A stretch of DNA of 64,000 bases from Mya arenaria. Taxonomy: Eukaryota; Mollusca; Bivalvia; Myida; Myidae. Shown here piece after piece: positions 46,635-57,129 of the stretch. Each line of letters opens with the position of its first letter. Position 1 is the stretch's first letter. The stretch lies in assembly GCF_026914265.1 (NCBI RefSeq), contig NC_069129.1, forward strand, positions 12,306,269 through 12,370,268, given 5' to 3'. Both the position numbers and the translations under genes were made by a program. The notes under the pieces were generated by a model. That model was not told the origin of the DNA, searched no databases, and saw only the letters and a program-made list of their open reading frames with translations.

Positions 46635-48246
46635 CACTGTCAAGAAACTGTTTAGATCTCAGAGAAAATTGTCCATAAACGTAGCATTATCAAACTGTAC
46701 CATCACTGTCAAGAAACTGTTTAGATCTCTGAGAAAATTGTACATAAACGTAGCATTATCAAACTGTACCATCATTGTCAAGAAACTGTTTAGATCTCAG
46801 AGAAAATTGTCCATAAACGTAGCATTATCAAACTGTACCATCATTGTCAAGAAACTGTTTAGATCTCAGAGAAAATTGTCCATAAACGTAGCATTATCAA
46901 ACTGTACCATCATTGTCAAGAAACTGTTTAGATCTCAGAGAAAATTGTCCATAAACGTAGCATTATCAAACTGTACCATCATTGTCAAGAAACTGTTTAG
47001 ATCTCAGAGAAAATTGTCCATAAACGTAGCATTATCAAACTGTACCATCACTGTCAAGAAACTGTTTAGATCTCCGAGAAAATTGTACATAAACGTAGCA
47101 TTATCAAACTGTACCATCACTGTCAAGAAACTGTTTAGATCTCCGAGAAAATTGTCCATAAACGTAGCATTATCAAACTGTACCATCACTGTCAAGAACC
47201 TGTTTAGATCTCCGAGAAAATTGTACATAAACGTAGCATTATCAAACTGTACCATCACTGTCAAGAAACTGTTTAGATCTCAGAGAAAATTGTCCATAAA
47301 CGTAGCATTATCAAACTGTACCATCACTGTCAAGAAACTGTTTAGATCTCAGAGAAAATTGTACATAAACGTAGCATTATCAAACTGTACCATCATTGTC
47401 AAGAAACTGTTTAGATCTCCAAGTAAATTGTACATAAACTTAGCATTATCAAACTGTACCATCACTGTCAAGAAACTGTTTAGATCTCAGAGAAAATTGT
47501 CCATAAACGTATTATTATCAAACTGTACCATCACTGTTAAGAAACTGTTTAGATCTCCAAGTAAATTGTACATAAACTTAGCATTATCAAACTGTACCAT
47601 CACTGTTAAGAAACTGTTTAGATCTCCGAGAACATTGTACATAAACGTAGCATTATCAAACTGTACCATCACTGTCAAGAAACTGTTTAGATCTCAGAGA
47701 ACATTGTACATAAACGTAGCATTATCAAACTGTACCATCATTGTCAAGAAACTGTTTAGATCTCCGAGAAAATTGTCCATAAACGTAGCATTATCAAACT
47801 GTACCATCACTGTCAAGAAACTGTTTAGATCTCCGAGAAAATTGTCCATAAACGTAGCATTATCAAACTGTACCATCATTGTCAAGAAACTGTTTAGATC
47901 TCCAAGTAAATTGTACATAAACTTAGCATTATCAAACTGTACCATCACTGTCAAGAAACTGTTTAGATCTCCGAGAAAATTGTACATAAACGTAGCATTA
48001 TCAAACTGTACCATCATTGTCAAGAAACTGTTTAGATCTCAGAGAACATTGTCCATAAACGTAGCATTATCAAACTGTACCATCACTGTTAAGAAACTGT
48101 TTAGATCTCCAAGTAAATTGTACATAAACTTAGCATTATCAAACTGTACCATCACTGTCAAGAAACTGTTTAGATCTCAGAGAACATTGTCCATAAACGT
48201 AGCATTATCAAATTGTACCATCATTGTCAAGAAACTGTTTAGATCT
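46635..48246 (+). repeat. 69-bp minisatellite, 23 full copies
   Basis: Twenty-three full units and a partial one. Each unit has AAGAAACTGTTTAGATCTC, AAATTGTCCATAAACGTAGC and ATTATCAAACTGTACCATCA. Copies differ at a few shared positions (TCAGAG/TCCGAG/TCCAAG, TCC/TAC before ATAAAC, ACTGTC/ATTGTC/ACTGTT). The unit is 23 codons, so one frame is open for 560 codons, and the opposite strand is open as well in parts. I treat it as a minisatellite: no start context, no other domain, and the frame is a by-product of unit length. Confidence 0.95.
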
Positions 48247-48765
48247 TTAGGAATGTTCCAATTACAGACAAAAAAATAGTGCTTGGAATCATGGAAAGAA
48301 ATTGAAAATTGGGATAGTCCCAAATATCTTTAGCCCAAATAATTCCTGGGCATTGGAGAATTGAGTTTGAACTCATACAAACTCTGTTATACAGACCTTT
48401 TTATAGAAGAACACCATTTTTATAGAAGAAAACCAGACACCATGAAAGTTACTTTTGCTAGAGAAAAGAGAACAGTTCAGCCTACAAACACAAACATAGC
48501 TTCAGTTCAACCAATATCTAAACCTTGATCCACAGTACAGCTAAAAACTGCTCCTTTACACAATTTCTTCCAGTATCAACCAAAACTGAGGCCATGGTCA
48601 GCCATTTTCATTTAGACCACATATTGTATAGACTAAATTTAAATAAGTTCAACTCAACAAAAGATCTGTTAAATGCATCTGCGGAAACAATTACATGAAA
48701 TGAGGTGGAAGTGGTAGGTGAAATAGCCAATTTCTGTGATCCCATTCACTTTTCTGTAGATGACA

Positions 48766-49095
48766 CACATTTTGGGTCTGATTTTTTAGCGGCAGTAGGA
48801 ATACATCTGCAGAACGTTTCATCGGTTAATAGACTCAATTCTTTGTAAGTTAGAACTAAAGCTTTCCAATGTATTGGCATTGGGAGAAATAGGATTGGAT
48901 CATACTGAACCAGTGGAGAAGTGGGAGAGCAAGAAGAATATATAAGTGGACAGCATACAACACCGGGAGTCAGGTAGTCTGAGACTCATTAGGTTTGGAC
49001 AACCAGATTTTGCGTCTAGGCAGTCTGTCTGCCTGACTCTAATAATTTCAAAACTAATGTACACAAATTGTATCTGAAGTTTAAAAGCATTCAAA
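48766..49095. repeat. ~330-bp dispersed repeat, copy B
   Basis: Same orientation and near-full-length match to 27930-28258. Ends are at GACACACATTTTGGGTCTG on the left and AAAAGCATTC on the right. Some 480 bp of sequence between the minisatellite and this repeat (48280-48760) shows scattered coding-like pieces without a recognisable family. Confidence 0.85.
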
Positions 49096-49221
49096 AGTTC
49101 ATTTCACAACTCATGAGATCTGTATTATTTCACACTTTTACAGAGTGAATGACATCACAGACTGGTTTTCAGGTATCATTTAGGTTTGTGATATTGTCCC
49201 TAAATTTGATTTTATAACCCT

Positions 49222-49498
49222 TTGAATGATGTTTCAAAAAAAACATCCTCGTCATTTTTAGATGTCAACAACCTTGTCGCTGAAGTTAACTTAAACAGTA
49301 AAATGGAAAGATTTCCGATCGGATTTTCGCCACCGCCTGCAAAAAAGAGCAAAACCGAAAAAGATAAACAGAAAGATTATGAAATTAGTAGGGAAAGAAC
49401 ATTTCAACAAACATGGTTGAAACAATTAACCTGGATTCCTGTGATTCTTCATATTTGGGATGAAATCAAAGAACCTGGAGAACTATACCAAAGATGTT
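49222..49498 (+). pseudogene. hAT-type transposase N-terminal fragment
   Basis: Reads MERFPIGFSPPPAKKSKTEK, then SRERTFQQTWLKQLTWI, which resembles the basic linker plus R-x-F-Q-x-x-W-L-x-x-F-x-W opening of the zinc finger in ZNF862/KIAA1586-like hAT proteins. The frame is lost after about 90 residues and no core follows. It lies just outside the left end of the large TIR element at 49578. Confidence 0.35.
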
Positions 49499-49577
49499 AA
49501 GATATCATCAGGACTAGTGGTAACACTGCCATAAATCAACCTTTTCATTTACATTTCTTCAGTGGATATTTGAATTT

Positions 49578-49710
49578 CCCAATTTAGTCCAGTCAGTATA
49601 TACTTCAACCTCAAACTAATTGCAACAGAAACAATTTTTCGAGAAATGAATGCTAAAATGATTAAACAACAACATATAAAAAATCGACTAAAATCTATTG
49701 TGGCAAAATG
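49578..49710 (+). repeat. Left terminal inverted repeat of the large element
   Basis: Inverse partner of 57130-57266. The outermost 20 bases are nearly identical apart from one indel (CCCAAT-TTAGTCC against CCCAAAATTAGTCC). An 11-base insertion in the right arm follows, then CAACCTCAAACTAATTGCAA against CAACCTCAAACAAATTGCAA. Inner parts are looser. Confidence 0.75.
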
Positions 49711-50722
49711 GAGAAAATCAAGAATGAAAATCGATATGTTTCCCCTGGATACAGTGACATGATTAGCTCACCATACAGTGTAAAGCGTCTGGTTGATTTG
49801 ATCAAGGTTGTGTGCTAGTGTTTATTCCAATGTGGAAAAACGGATACATACTTGGAACAAGGTAAGGTTCTTATCAGTTTTCATTGTATTTTATAATTAA
49901 TCAATGATAAACGATTCATTTCTGCAAGATAGATATAAGCAGACATATTTAAACTGTCTGAATTAAAAGTGTCATGAGTTTCCGCGGTTTGGAATCAACA
50001 AATAGAAACCAATAATAATTAATTAAATTTCGGAGTTTTTAATATACAGAGAGTTCTGCTTATATATATTTAAACTTAGTTTTGTAAACAAATGACAAGG
50101 TTATGATTAAAAATAAAAAAAATAAAGGAAATTACTAAATGTGACTTTGCTCGATTTTTTAAAGTACGGAAGGCTATTTGTGCCATCTTTTTTAAGAAAT
50201 GATTGTAAAGAAGGGAATAATTTAAGTTTTTAGATATGATTAGTTTCTTAGCAAGTACATAGCTGTTATATTGTTATAATATGATACGTTTGGATCAGAA
50301 ATAATTTATTTTGAAGGTTCTGTCTGCTTGCCTGTCTGACATTGAACATTTTTACAGAGTTTGAACTTTGAGCAAACATATTTTGAACTACAAATTATGC
50401 ATGCCTCGTCTATTCCTTTGTTTATTTATTGAACATTTAAATTTTCATTGCCGATACAATTGTCTCACCTGCATCTGATTCAAAACTGTTCTGATCAGTG
50501 TATTAATTGAATAATTTTAATTTTGTATAATTGTCAAAAATCTTGAATCATTATCAGATGGCGAAAAATTCGGCGTCGAATCTTGATCCAATTATTTTTG
50601 TAATTGTCATAATAGTCATGAGGAGTAGATCGAGTAAGGTTATGTGGATGTGTAGATCTATATATTAGATTTATTTAAATTATTATTCAATAAAACTAAA
50701 TTAAATTGTTTATTTATTTCAG
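49711..50722. other. 5' non-coding region of the large element
   Basis: AT-rich, no gene seen. A possible donor AAG/GTAAGG at 49860-49865 and an acceptor TTTATTTCAG ending at 50722, exactly before the ATG, suggest a leader intron of about 0.86 kb. The first exon would then sit just inside the left TIR. Confidence 0.4.
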
Positions 50723-52228
50723 ATGGGTGATGTTAAAGAAACATGTGTCATCTGTAAAACCATCTTCAAAGATGACGATTTAAAAGCGAAGCTGGGAACG
50801 AAGGGCAGTGATGGCATTAATAGGGCCAGTGCAGATCGTGCGGACAGTTTGATAACTTATCCTGGTGAATCAGTACACATAGATTGTCGCAAAAAATACT
50901 GCAACCCCATAAACATTAAGTACGACAAAAAATCAAAAGATGAGCTTTCTTCACCCCCGAGAGAACTTAGATCATGCAATGAACTATTCAGTTTCAAAGA
51001 GCATTGCTTATTCTGTGGTAAAACAGCAAAACTGTGTGGGAGAAAACGTGGACCTGATGTGTACCCTGTCAGAACTTTAGACTTTCAACTTCAAATTAAC
51101 AGTATATGCACCAAACGAGCAGATGAATGGGCTAACACAATCAGGAGTCGCCTAAAAACTGTAAACGATTTGCCTGCAGCAGACGCTCTGTACCACCAAA
51201 CATGCAGCGTGAATTTCAGGACAATGAAAGCCATGCCTGCAACATATCTTCAAGATTCGTCTGCAGAAAAACGATTTAGGGGGCGACCTGTTTCGTTGAA
51301 TACACAGAGTGCATTTCACTCTGTAATCAAATATTTAGAGGACAATGACAACGAGCAGATAACAATGACAGATCTTGCGGCAAAGATGAAGGAAACGTGC
51401 GGCGATGAAGCATTCGGTACTGTCCATTTGAAGCAGAAACTAAGGGAACACTTTGGGGATTCTATAATCATTACTGATTTGAGTGGGAAAAGAAATGTGG
51501 TGACTCTGAGGCATACAGCATCTTCAATTCTGCATGACTTTTACAAACAGCAAGATAACAATGGCAGTGAGGAAAAGAAAAGGTCTATAATAGAAACTGC
51601 TGCTAAGTTAATCAGAAGTGACATTAAAGCATTAGACAGCAACAAATCTGAATATCCCTCTCCTACTGACATATCTTCTACTGAAAAAAACATAGAGTAT
51701 TTACCAGAAAGCCTTCGAATATTGTTACAAGCAATACTGAGTGAAAAAAAGCCAAAAACTGCATCAATAGGACAGGCTATTATACAAGCTACACGGCCAC
51801 GTGTCATCATACCACCTCTTCAGCTAGGTTTAGGGATCCAGTTGCATCACCAATTTGGTTCCAAGTTTTTGATAGACATATTGAACAGTTTAGGGTTTTG
51901 TGTGTCATATACTGAGGTCCAGAAGTTTGAATCAAGTGCAGCTGTATCTAAAGGGACAGATATTCCTGCATTCGTCCCTGGTAGTTTTGTTCAGTACGTG
52001 GCCGACAATGTTGACCACAACATTAGAACAATAGATGGCCACGGAACCTTTCATGGGATGGGCATCATAGCATGTGTGACCCCTGCTACGTCTTCCATTG
52101 TTCCGATCCAAAGAAGAACAGTTGGGAAGGAGGACATATGCAAAGCTGGAGAAATTAGAATGTCATACTACAAGCCAAACGAAGTCAATGACATATGCAG
52201 AAATACAACAAACAAAGTCCATAGATAA
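50723..52228 (+). CDS. Giant element protein, N-terminal part (zinc modules + central domain start)
   Basis: ATG directly after a CAG acceptor. Two zinc-binding modules: C8-x2-C11 with H52-x2-C55 and C60, then C95-x2-C98 with H158-x2-C161 (YHQTC followed by NFR). From about residue 190 there is a conserved-looking helical domain (FHSVIKYLEDNDNE, MTDLAAKMKETCGD). Near 425-450 comes FVQYVADNVDHNIRTIDGHG and TFHGMGIIACV, whose D-N-x-D-H-N pattern could be the first acidic site of an RNase H-like fold (inference). The family frame leaves this ORF at about 52180-52200 and continues in the next frame; the last 12 or so residues are therefore out of frame. I know this protein type only as large unannotated families in bivalves, corals and fish; no function is established to my knowledge. 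Confidence 0.75.
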   Translation: MGDVKETCVICKTIFKDDDLKAKLGTKGSDGINRASADRADSLITYPGESVHIDCRKKYCNPINIKYDKKSKDELSSPPRELRSCNELFSFKEHCLFCGKTAKLCGRKRGPDVYPVRTLDFQLQINSICTKRADEWANTIRSRLKTVNDLPAADALYHQTCSVNFRTMKAMPATYLQDSSAEKRFRGRPVSLNTQSAFHSVIKYLEDNDNEQITMTDLAAKMKETCGDEAFGTVHLKQKLREHFGDSIIITDLSGKRNVVTLRHTASSILHDFYKQQDNNGSEEKKRSIIETAAKLIRSDIKALDSNKSEYPSPTDISSTEKNIEYLPESLRILLQAILSEKKPKTASIGQAIIQATRPRVIIPPLQLGLGIQLHHQFGSKFLIDILNSLGFCVSYTEVQKFESSAAVSKGTDIPAFVPGSFVQYVADNVDHNIRTIDGHGTFHGMGIIACVTPATSSIVPIQRRTVGKEDICKAGEIRMSYYKPNEVNDICRNTTNKVHR

Positions 52229-53510
52229 CACTTTGAAGCTAGATCTGCTTGTTAAAGTGACAGCGCCAATTAGACCACACAGACCTGTGTGGTCTGGACT
52301 GATGCAAATGTTACAGAAAGGAGAGTATCCAGGAAAAGCCTCAGTTATTTTCATGCCAATGATCGATTTGGATCCAGGAGACTTATCATGCATCTACACA
52401 ACCCTACTGTTTGTGGAAAATCATGCAACTAGGTACGCAGTCACGCCCATACTCACCTTTGATCAGCCCTTATACTGGAAGGCATTTAATGTTATACTCA
52501 ATGAAGCTGCAGATAGCCCTCTTCACAAAGTTGTATTGAGATTAGGCGGTTTCCATACAATCATGAGCTTTTTAGGAAGCATTGGCCATTTGATGCAAGG
52601 TTCAGGGCTAAATGAAGTGTTGGAAACAGTGTATGCATCAAACGCTGTGATGCATATCGCTACAGGAAAGGCAGTTGCAAGAGGTATCAGAGGACACCTT
52701 CTGGTTGAAAATGCACTTATGTCAATATTAGTCTCAGAAGTGTTTGGTCTGAACATTTCAGAGTGTAGCACCAATGAAAATAACTCAACTCATGGTGAGG
52801 ACAATGAGGATGAACACCTACAGCTAAAAGATGACAACACTCCATTGCCAGATAGTATGATCGGTGACATTGGAAAATTGTATGATGACTTTACAGACGG
52901 AAAATCAAATATGTCAGATATTACGCAATCCGAGTTACTGGATAACGCTTGTACAAAACTTGACGAAACCAAAGATGAAATGAGAAAATTCAGAACAGCA
53001 GCTCTTTGGTTGCAATACATGGAAATGGTTCACATCCTACAATCATTTGTAAAAGCGGAGCGAACTGGTGATTGGCTTCTTCACCTTGACACAGTTTCTC
53101 GAATGCTTCCTTACTTTGCAGCAGCAGGACACAACCTGTATCTCAAATCTGCATATGTGTACCTACAGACTATGCAAACTCTCGAAAAGACTAACACAGA
53201 TGTGTATGAACATTTCAAAACTGGTCATCATGTAGTGCGTAGAAGTGATAGGTTCTGGGCGGGACTTTCAACAGACCTTGTAATCGAACAAGTGTTGATG
53301 AGAAGTGTGAAGACTAATGGAGGCCTAACAAGAGGAAAGGGCATGACTGAATGTCAACGAGCACTATGGTTACTTTCTCTACCTGCCTGTGCAGAGTTCA
53401 ACAAAAGTATGCAAGAGTTCAGTGGAGTTACATATCATACAAGTGAGCAGCACAAGGAATGTGGTCAGGCAAGGATTGCGAAGGACACAAAAGACAGTCA
53501 AACCATCCTG
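52190..53510 (+). CDS. Giant element protein, central part
   Basis: Continues the preceding protein after a single frameshift, in the frame of 52098-53609, without any stop for 440 codons. Landmarks: KVTAPIRPHRPVWSGLMQML, SVIFMPMIDLDPGDLSCIY, TPILTFDQPLYWKAFNVIL, then LRLGGFHTIMSFLGSIGHLM and NAVMHIATGKAVARGIRGHL. A highly acidic linker follows (52790-52990, EDNEDEHLQLKDDN), then MEMVHILQSFVKAERTGDWL and AAAGHNLYLKSAYVYL. The D in TFDQPLYWKA, the GGFH motif and later Glu residues are candidates for a nuclease/transposase active site, by pattern only. It stops at ATC CTG (53505-53510), where a 1132-bp element is inserted; residues beyond 53510 in this open frame belong to the insertion. Confidence 0.75.
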
Positions 53511-54642
53511 CAGGGTTTCCGCCAGCCCTTTATGGCTTGTCGGGCCCGACGTGCCTTCCGCTGGCAAGGCCAATTACCGACATGCGTTAATTATGCCGAC
53601 ATGCTTTAATCCGCGTAGCGACAATCCTTATCAAAACAATCATCAGTTTTGACAATACACGATTTTGTTGCGATTGCAACGGTTGACTGACAGCCAGAAG
53701 GCGTGTCGGGATTATTACGACATTTGTATCAGCCATTCAGGATCGACGACAGCATGAAGGCGTGTCGGTGAGGTTCCTCCAAACTCCTCCTATTCTTTAT
53801 CAGAATGGGAATGTGTGGAAAAACACCACTGTCGTAATTGCGACCTTCATCCCTATAATCATCTATGAACGCATAGTAAACAATAAGTGTTAATTGATTT
53901 CGGTAACATAAATCATGTGTCGTTTTATTTTGTTTCTTAATCCCGAGTCCGTTTGTTAACCAATTATTAAATTATAATTGAGAACCGTGTTAAGATATCT
54001 GTGTTATTAACAAGGGTTATGCTATGTCGTTGTAATTAATTTGAGTCGCGTTCCCGTCTTTAGTTTAAAAGTGTAAAGTTATATTTTGTGTTGCTTATTA
54101 TTAACCTTTGATTATTTTATCGTTCTTTTAATTTATTTAGAAAAAGATAAATAAATCTGAAAATACACATTACATTCCCTTTAAGTTATTATTTAGCCAA
54201 CCCGGCTTTAAAAATATTAGCTGTTGCAGCTTTAAATACGAATACACGAGCAGTCGCTTTGCTCCGGGCTCTTTTGTGTTCCGGCATGCAGCGTGCTTTA
54301 CACGTTTTGCTGTGACGTCAACGGTGTCAATATAAATAATACCCGCACTTAACGAAACATGAGTAGATCAATATCGTCGATATTGTATTGTCGGAAAACT
54401 TGAGAAATACCAATAATCAAGGAAGAGAAACCATTAAACCTTTTCACAAATAATTTTAATGTTAATCGGACTTTAGTTGGTAATTCTAAATCATGGGAAC
54501 ATAACTGTAAACTTGTTTAAAATGCAGGAAATTGCACCATTTTGGATACGAAAATATAAAAAAAATCGACGTCAGGAGGGGACACCCCTCCCAAACCCTC
54601 CCCTTCCGACATGCCTTATGAAATTCCTGGCGGAAACCCTGA
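53511..54642. mobile_element. 1132-bp TIR element inserted in the giant gene
   Basis: Ends CAGGGTTTCCGCCAG (53511) and the inverse GGCGGAAACCCTGA (to 54642). A subterminal ATAAGGCATGTCGG-like word is present on both sides. It is flanked by ATCCTG at 53505-53510 and 54643-54648, a 6-bp target duplication. The host frame reads ATC CTG on both sides in the same codon phase, so excision with loss of one copy would restore it. No transposase. It contains TGACGTCA (54313-54320) 10 bases before TATAAATA (54331-54338), and about 160-200 bp shared in inverse orientation with 38041-38245. A CAGGG terminus and short duplication suggest a hAT relative. Confidence 0.88.
54313..54338 (+). promoter_or_regulatory. 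CRE site plus TATA box inside the 1132-bp insertion
   Basis: Perfect TGACGTCA at 54313-54320 and TATAAATA at 54331-54338, the spacing and order of a simple RNA polymerase II promoter pointing right, toward the downstream half of the giant gene. Motif match only. Confidence 0.4.
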
Positions 54643-56289
54643 ATCCTGGATTTTCTTCTTGAAAGAAGTCCTTTCACACGTGATTCAAAGCTCAGAAACA
54701 TTGAAACTGGCGTTGAAGCAGATTCATCTGTGGATGTTGAAAATTCATCAGAGATTGGCAACAAAGTTATCGCATCAATGGCTGGAAAATGTGTGCTGGA
54801 TCATACGTTTAAGAAAAAGCAACAGGCTGTTGTACTTACCACAAAACCACTCGTCAAATTGTCAGGTGATGAAACCATTCAAGTTGATCCCCAGCTTTTG
54901 TTTCAACGTCTTATCACAGTAGCACTTAGACAGGATGATGACATATCCCACTATTTTGAATATGAATTGAGTAGTGTTCCGTCAACCTTGTTTGATGCAT
55001 GTGGTTTTCCAAAACAACCACAAAAGGCTACTTTAGCTGATGCAATATGGTCTTTGGGAAACTGCAGTGGGGAAGAATCTGATCATCAGCAATATCAGTA
55101 TGTTTTGGATGGGGGATCTTTGATTCACCGGTTACCATGGACACAAGGTGCTACATTTGCAGACATTTGCAATGCATATACAGAATATATATCAAAGCAG
55201 TACAATCAACCAATTGTAGTTTTCGATGGATACATGGCTGGGCCCTCGATTAAAGACGTTGCCCATATCAGACGTTCACATGGAGTCACAAGTACCAATG
55301 TTGATTTCAAAGGCACAACACCATTCAGGGGAAAGAAAGACAAGTTTCTGTCAAATCCAGAAAACAAGCAGCGATTCATCAACCTGCTTGGTACCCACCT
55401 CTCACAGCATGATTGTACCGTGTTACATGCACCAGATGATGCAGATGTTCTCATTGTCAAAACCACAATTGAATGTTCTGAGACATGCAAAACAGTCTTG
55501 ATAGGAGAAGATACCGATCTTCTTGTATTACTGTGCTTCTATGCAAGCCATGACAGCTTCAACATACTTTTCAGATCTGGCTCTAAGAAGCATGCGGGGA
55601 AATCTTTTAAGACGTGGGACATACAAAAAACACAAGAACTAATCGGAGACAATGTATGCAAAATGCTGCCTTTTATTCATGCATATACTGGTTGTGACTC
55701 TACTTCTAAAATCCAGGGAATCGGTAAAGGGGCAGCACTTAAGCGGTTCAAGACAGATAGCCAAATGCTGACATATGCGAAGGTTTTCAATGCCAAGAGT
55801 GACAAATCTGAAGTTCAGAAAGCAGGTGAAAATGTGATGGTTGCTCTTTTTGGCGGTCATGAGACCGAAGGATTAGACCTCCTTAGATTTAGAAAGTTCG
55901 CCAGAAAAGTAGCAATCGGCACTACATGTGTTCAAGTACACTCAATTCCACCTACATCAGCAGCAGTGAAGTTCCACTCTTTGCGGGTATACTACCAGGT
56001 CCAGTGCTGGACTACAGACGCCGATGATATGCTGCCAACAGATTGGGGATGGCATGTCAGGAACCAGATGCTGTATCCAATAAAAACAGACATATCATCA
56101 GCGCCAGAGAGCCTATTGAAAATCATCAAGTGTAACTGTAAAAGTAACTGTGACTCTAAAAGGTGCACCTGCAGAAAACATGGACTAGACTGTTCTGTGG
56201 GTTGTGGGGAATGCAAGGGCATTCAGTGTTCAAATGTACACAGCCCGACAGAACCGGATATGGTGGATGACGCCTACATCGATGAATAG
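54643..56289 (+). CDS. Giant element protein, C-terminal part: PIN-like nuclease + CXC domain
   Basis: Resumes at the duplicated ATC CTG and runs 548 codons to TAG. It opens DFLLERSPFTRDSKLRNIET and a helical stretch. A FEN1/XPG-like PIN domain follows: IVVFDG (Asp codon at 55225), APDDADVLIV (55435-55446), GEDTDLLVLL (Asp codons 55510 and 55516), and HAYTGCDSTSKIQGIGKGAA (Asp at 55695) with a helix-hairpin-helix-like G-I-G-K-G. These acidic residues are in the order used for metal binding by structure-specific nucleases. The C-terminus (56131-56235) is a tesmin/TSO1-type CXC domain, CNCKSNCDSKRCTCRK then GCGECKGIQCSN, a cysteine-rich zinc and DNA-binding fold. The last residues are acidic. 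Expected role: DNA-bound nuclease acting in the element's own mobility; this is inference. No stops or frameshifts in this part. Confidence 0.82.
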   Translation: MLDFLLERSPFTRDSKLRNIETGVEADSSVDVENSSEIGNKVIASMAGKCVLDHTFKKKQQAVVLTTKPLVKLSGDETIQVDPQLLFQRLITVALRQDDDISHYFEYELSSVPSTLFDACGFPKQPQKATLADAIWSLGNCSGEESDHQQYQYVLDGGSLIHRLPWTQGATFADICNAYTEYISKQYNQPIVVFDGYMAGPSIKDVAHIRRSHGVTSTNVDFKGTTPFRGKKDKFLSNPENKQRFINLLGTHLSQHDCTVLHAPDDADVLIVKTTIECSETCKTVLIGEDTDLLVLLCFYASHDSFNILFRSGSKKHAGKSFKTWDIQKTQELIGDNVCKMLPFIHAYTGCDSTSKIQGIGKGAALKRFKTDSQMLTYAKVFNAKSDKSEVQKAGENVMVALFGGHETEGLDLLRFRKFARKVAIGTTCVQVHSIPPTSAAVKFHSLRVYYQVQCWTTDADDMLPTDWGWHVRNQMLYPIKTDISSAPESLLKIIKCNCKSNCDSKRCTCRKHGLDCSVGCGECKGIQCSNVHSPTEPDMVDDAYIDE

Positions 56290-57129
56290 GTATAATGGTG
56301 ATTTAGGCAGGGTTAAGGCATGTACTTTAAAACACTCTAGGTGCAAAGTACATACAACTTATCATACTACAAGGTTACACCTAATAGTTAAATACTGTCA
56401 TCTGTAAAAACTCTCCTCTGTTTCAACTTCACCAGATTCACAAAAATATAGTAAAGCTATACATCTATATGTGCAAATATCAATTAGCATTGATCCGGTC
56501 CAACCCTTGAGTAACTCTGCTACTGTTCTAGATCCAAATGTTCGATAGTTGGTTCATGTAGATCTATAGCTGAATAAGAAATTAGTGCTTTATTCTCCTC
56601 TGTTTGAACTTCACCAGATTCACTAAAATATAAGAAAACTTTAAATCTATATGTGCAAGTATCAATCGGCATGGATCCGGTCTAACCCTTGATTAACTAT
56701 GCGACTGCTCTAGATCCACCTGTTCGATAGTTGGTTCATATAGATCTATAGCTGATTAAGAAATTAATGCTTTGATGAAACATCAAGACTTACATTGGTT
56801 TATAGTTATACAAGTATTACAGAATTGTTTGATGTATAAATCTAATTATGCACTGTAGAAATATGATGTGAACCGTATGCCTTGGGAAATGGTGGGTGGG
56901 GTAAATACCCCCCTTAAATTCTATAAAAAATGCTTGAGTATTGGATAAAATGGATATAAACAAGCTTTTTTATTTACTTTACATATTATTTAAAGTCATA
57001 TTATCAATAGCCATGTAAAATAATATTTTCTTTATGCATTGTATAATTTTACATGGATAATGGTAATTTACTGGCTTTTTTCGTGTTGTTTTGGGTCATC
57101 ATAGAAATATTAAAAAAAAATAAAGTTCG
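56290..57129. other. 3' non-coding region of the large element with a ~185-bp duplication
   Basis: Holds two tandem copies of about 185 bp (roughly 56410-56595 and 56596-56772), both with CTCCTCTGTTT-AACTTCACCAGATTCAC, TCTATATGTGCAA, GATCCGGTC and TAGTTGGTTCAT. The rest is AT-rich. No gene seen. Confidence 0.75.

Noticed and set aside
46597..48279. 560-codon open frame as a real repetitive protein gene
   Set aside because: The frame follows from a 69-bp unit without stops; there is no start context or non-repeat domain, and the opposite strand is open too.
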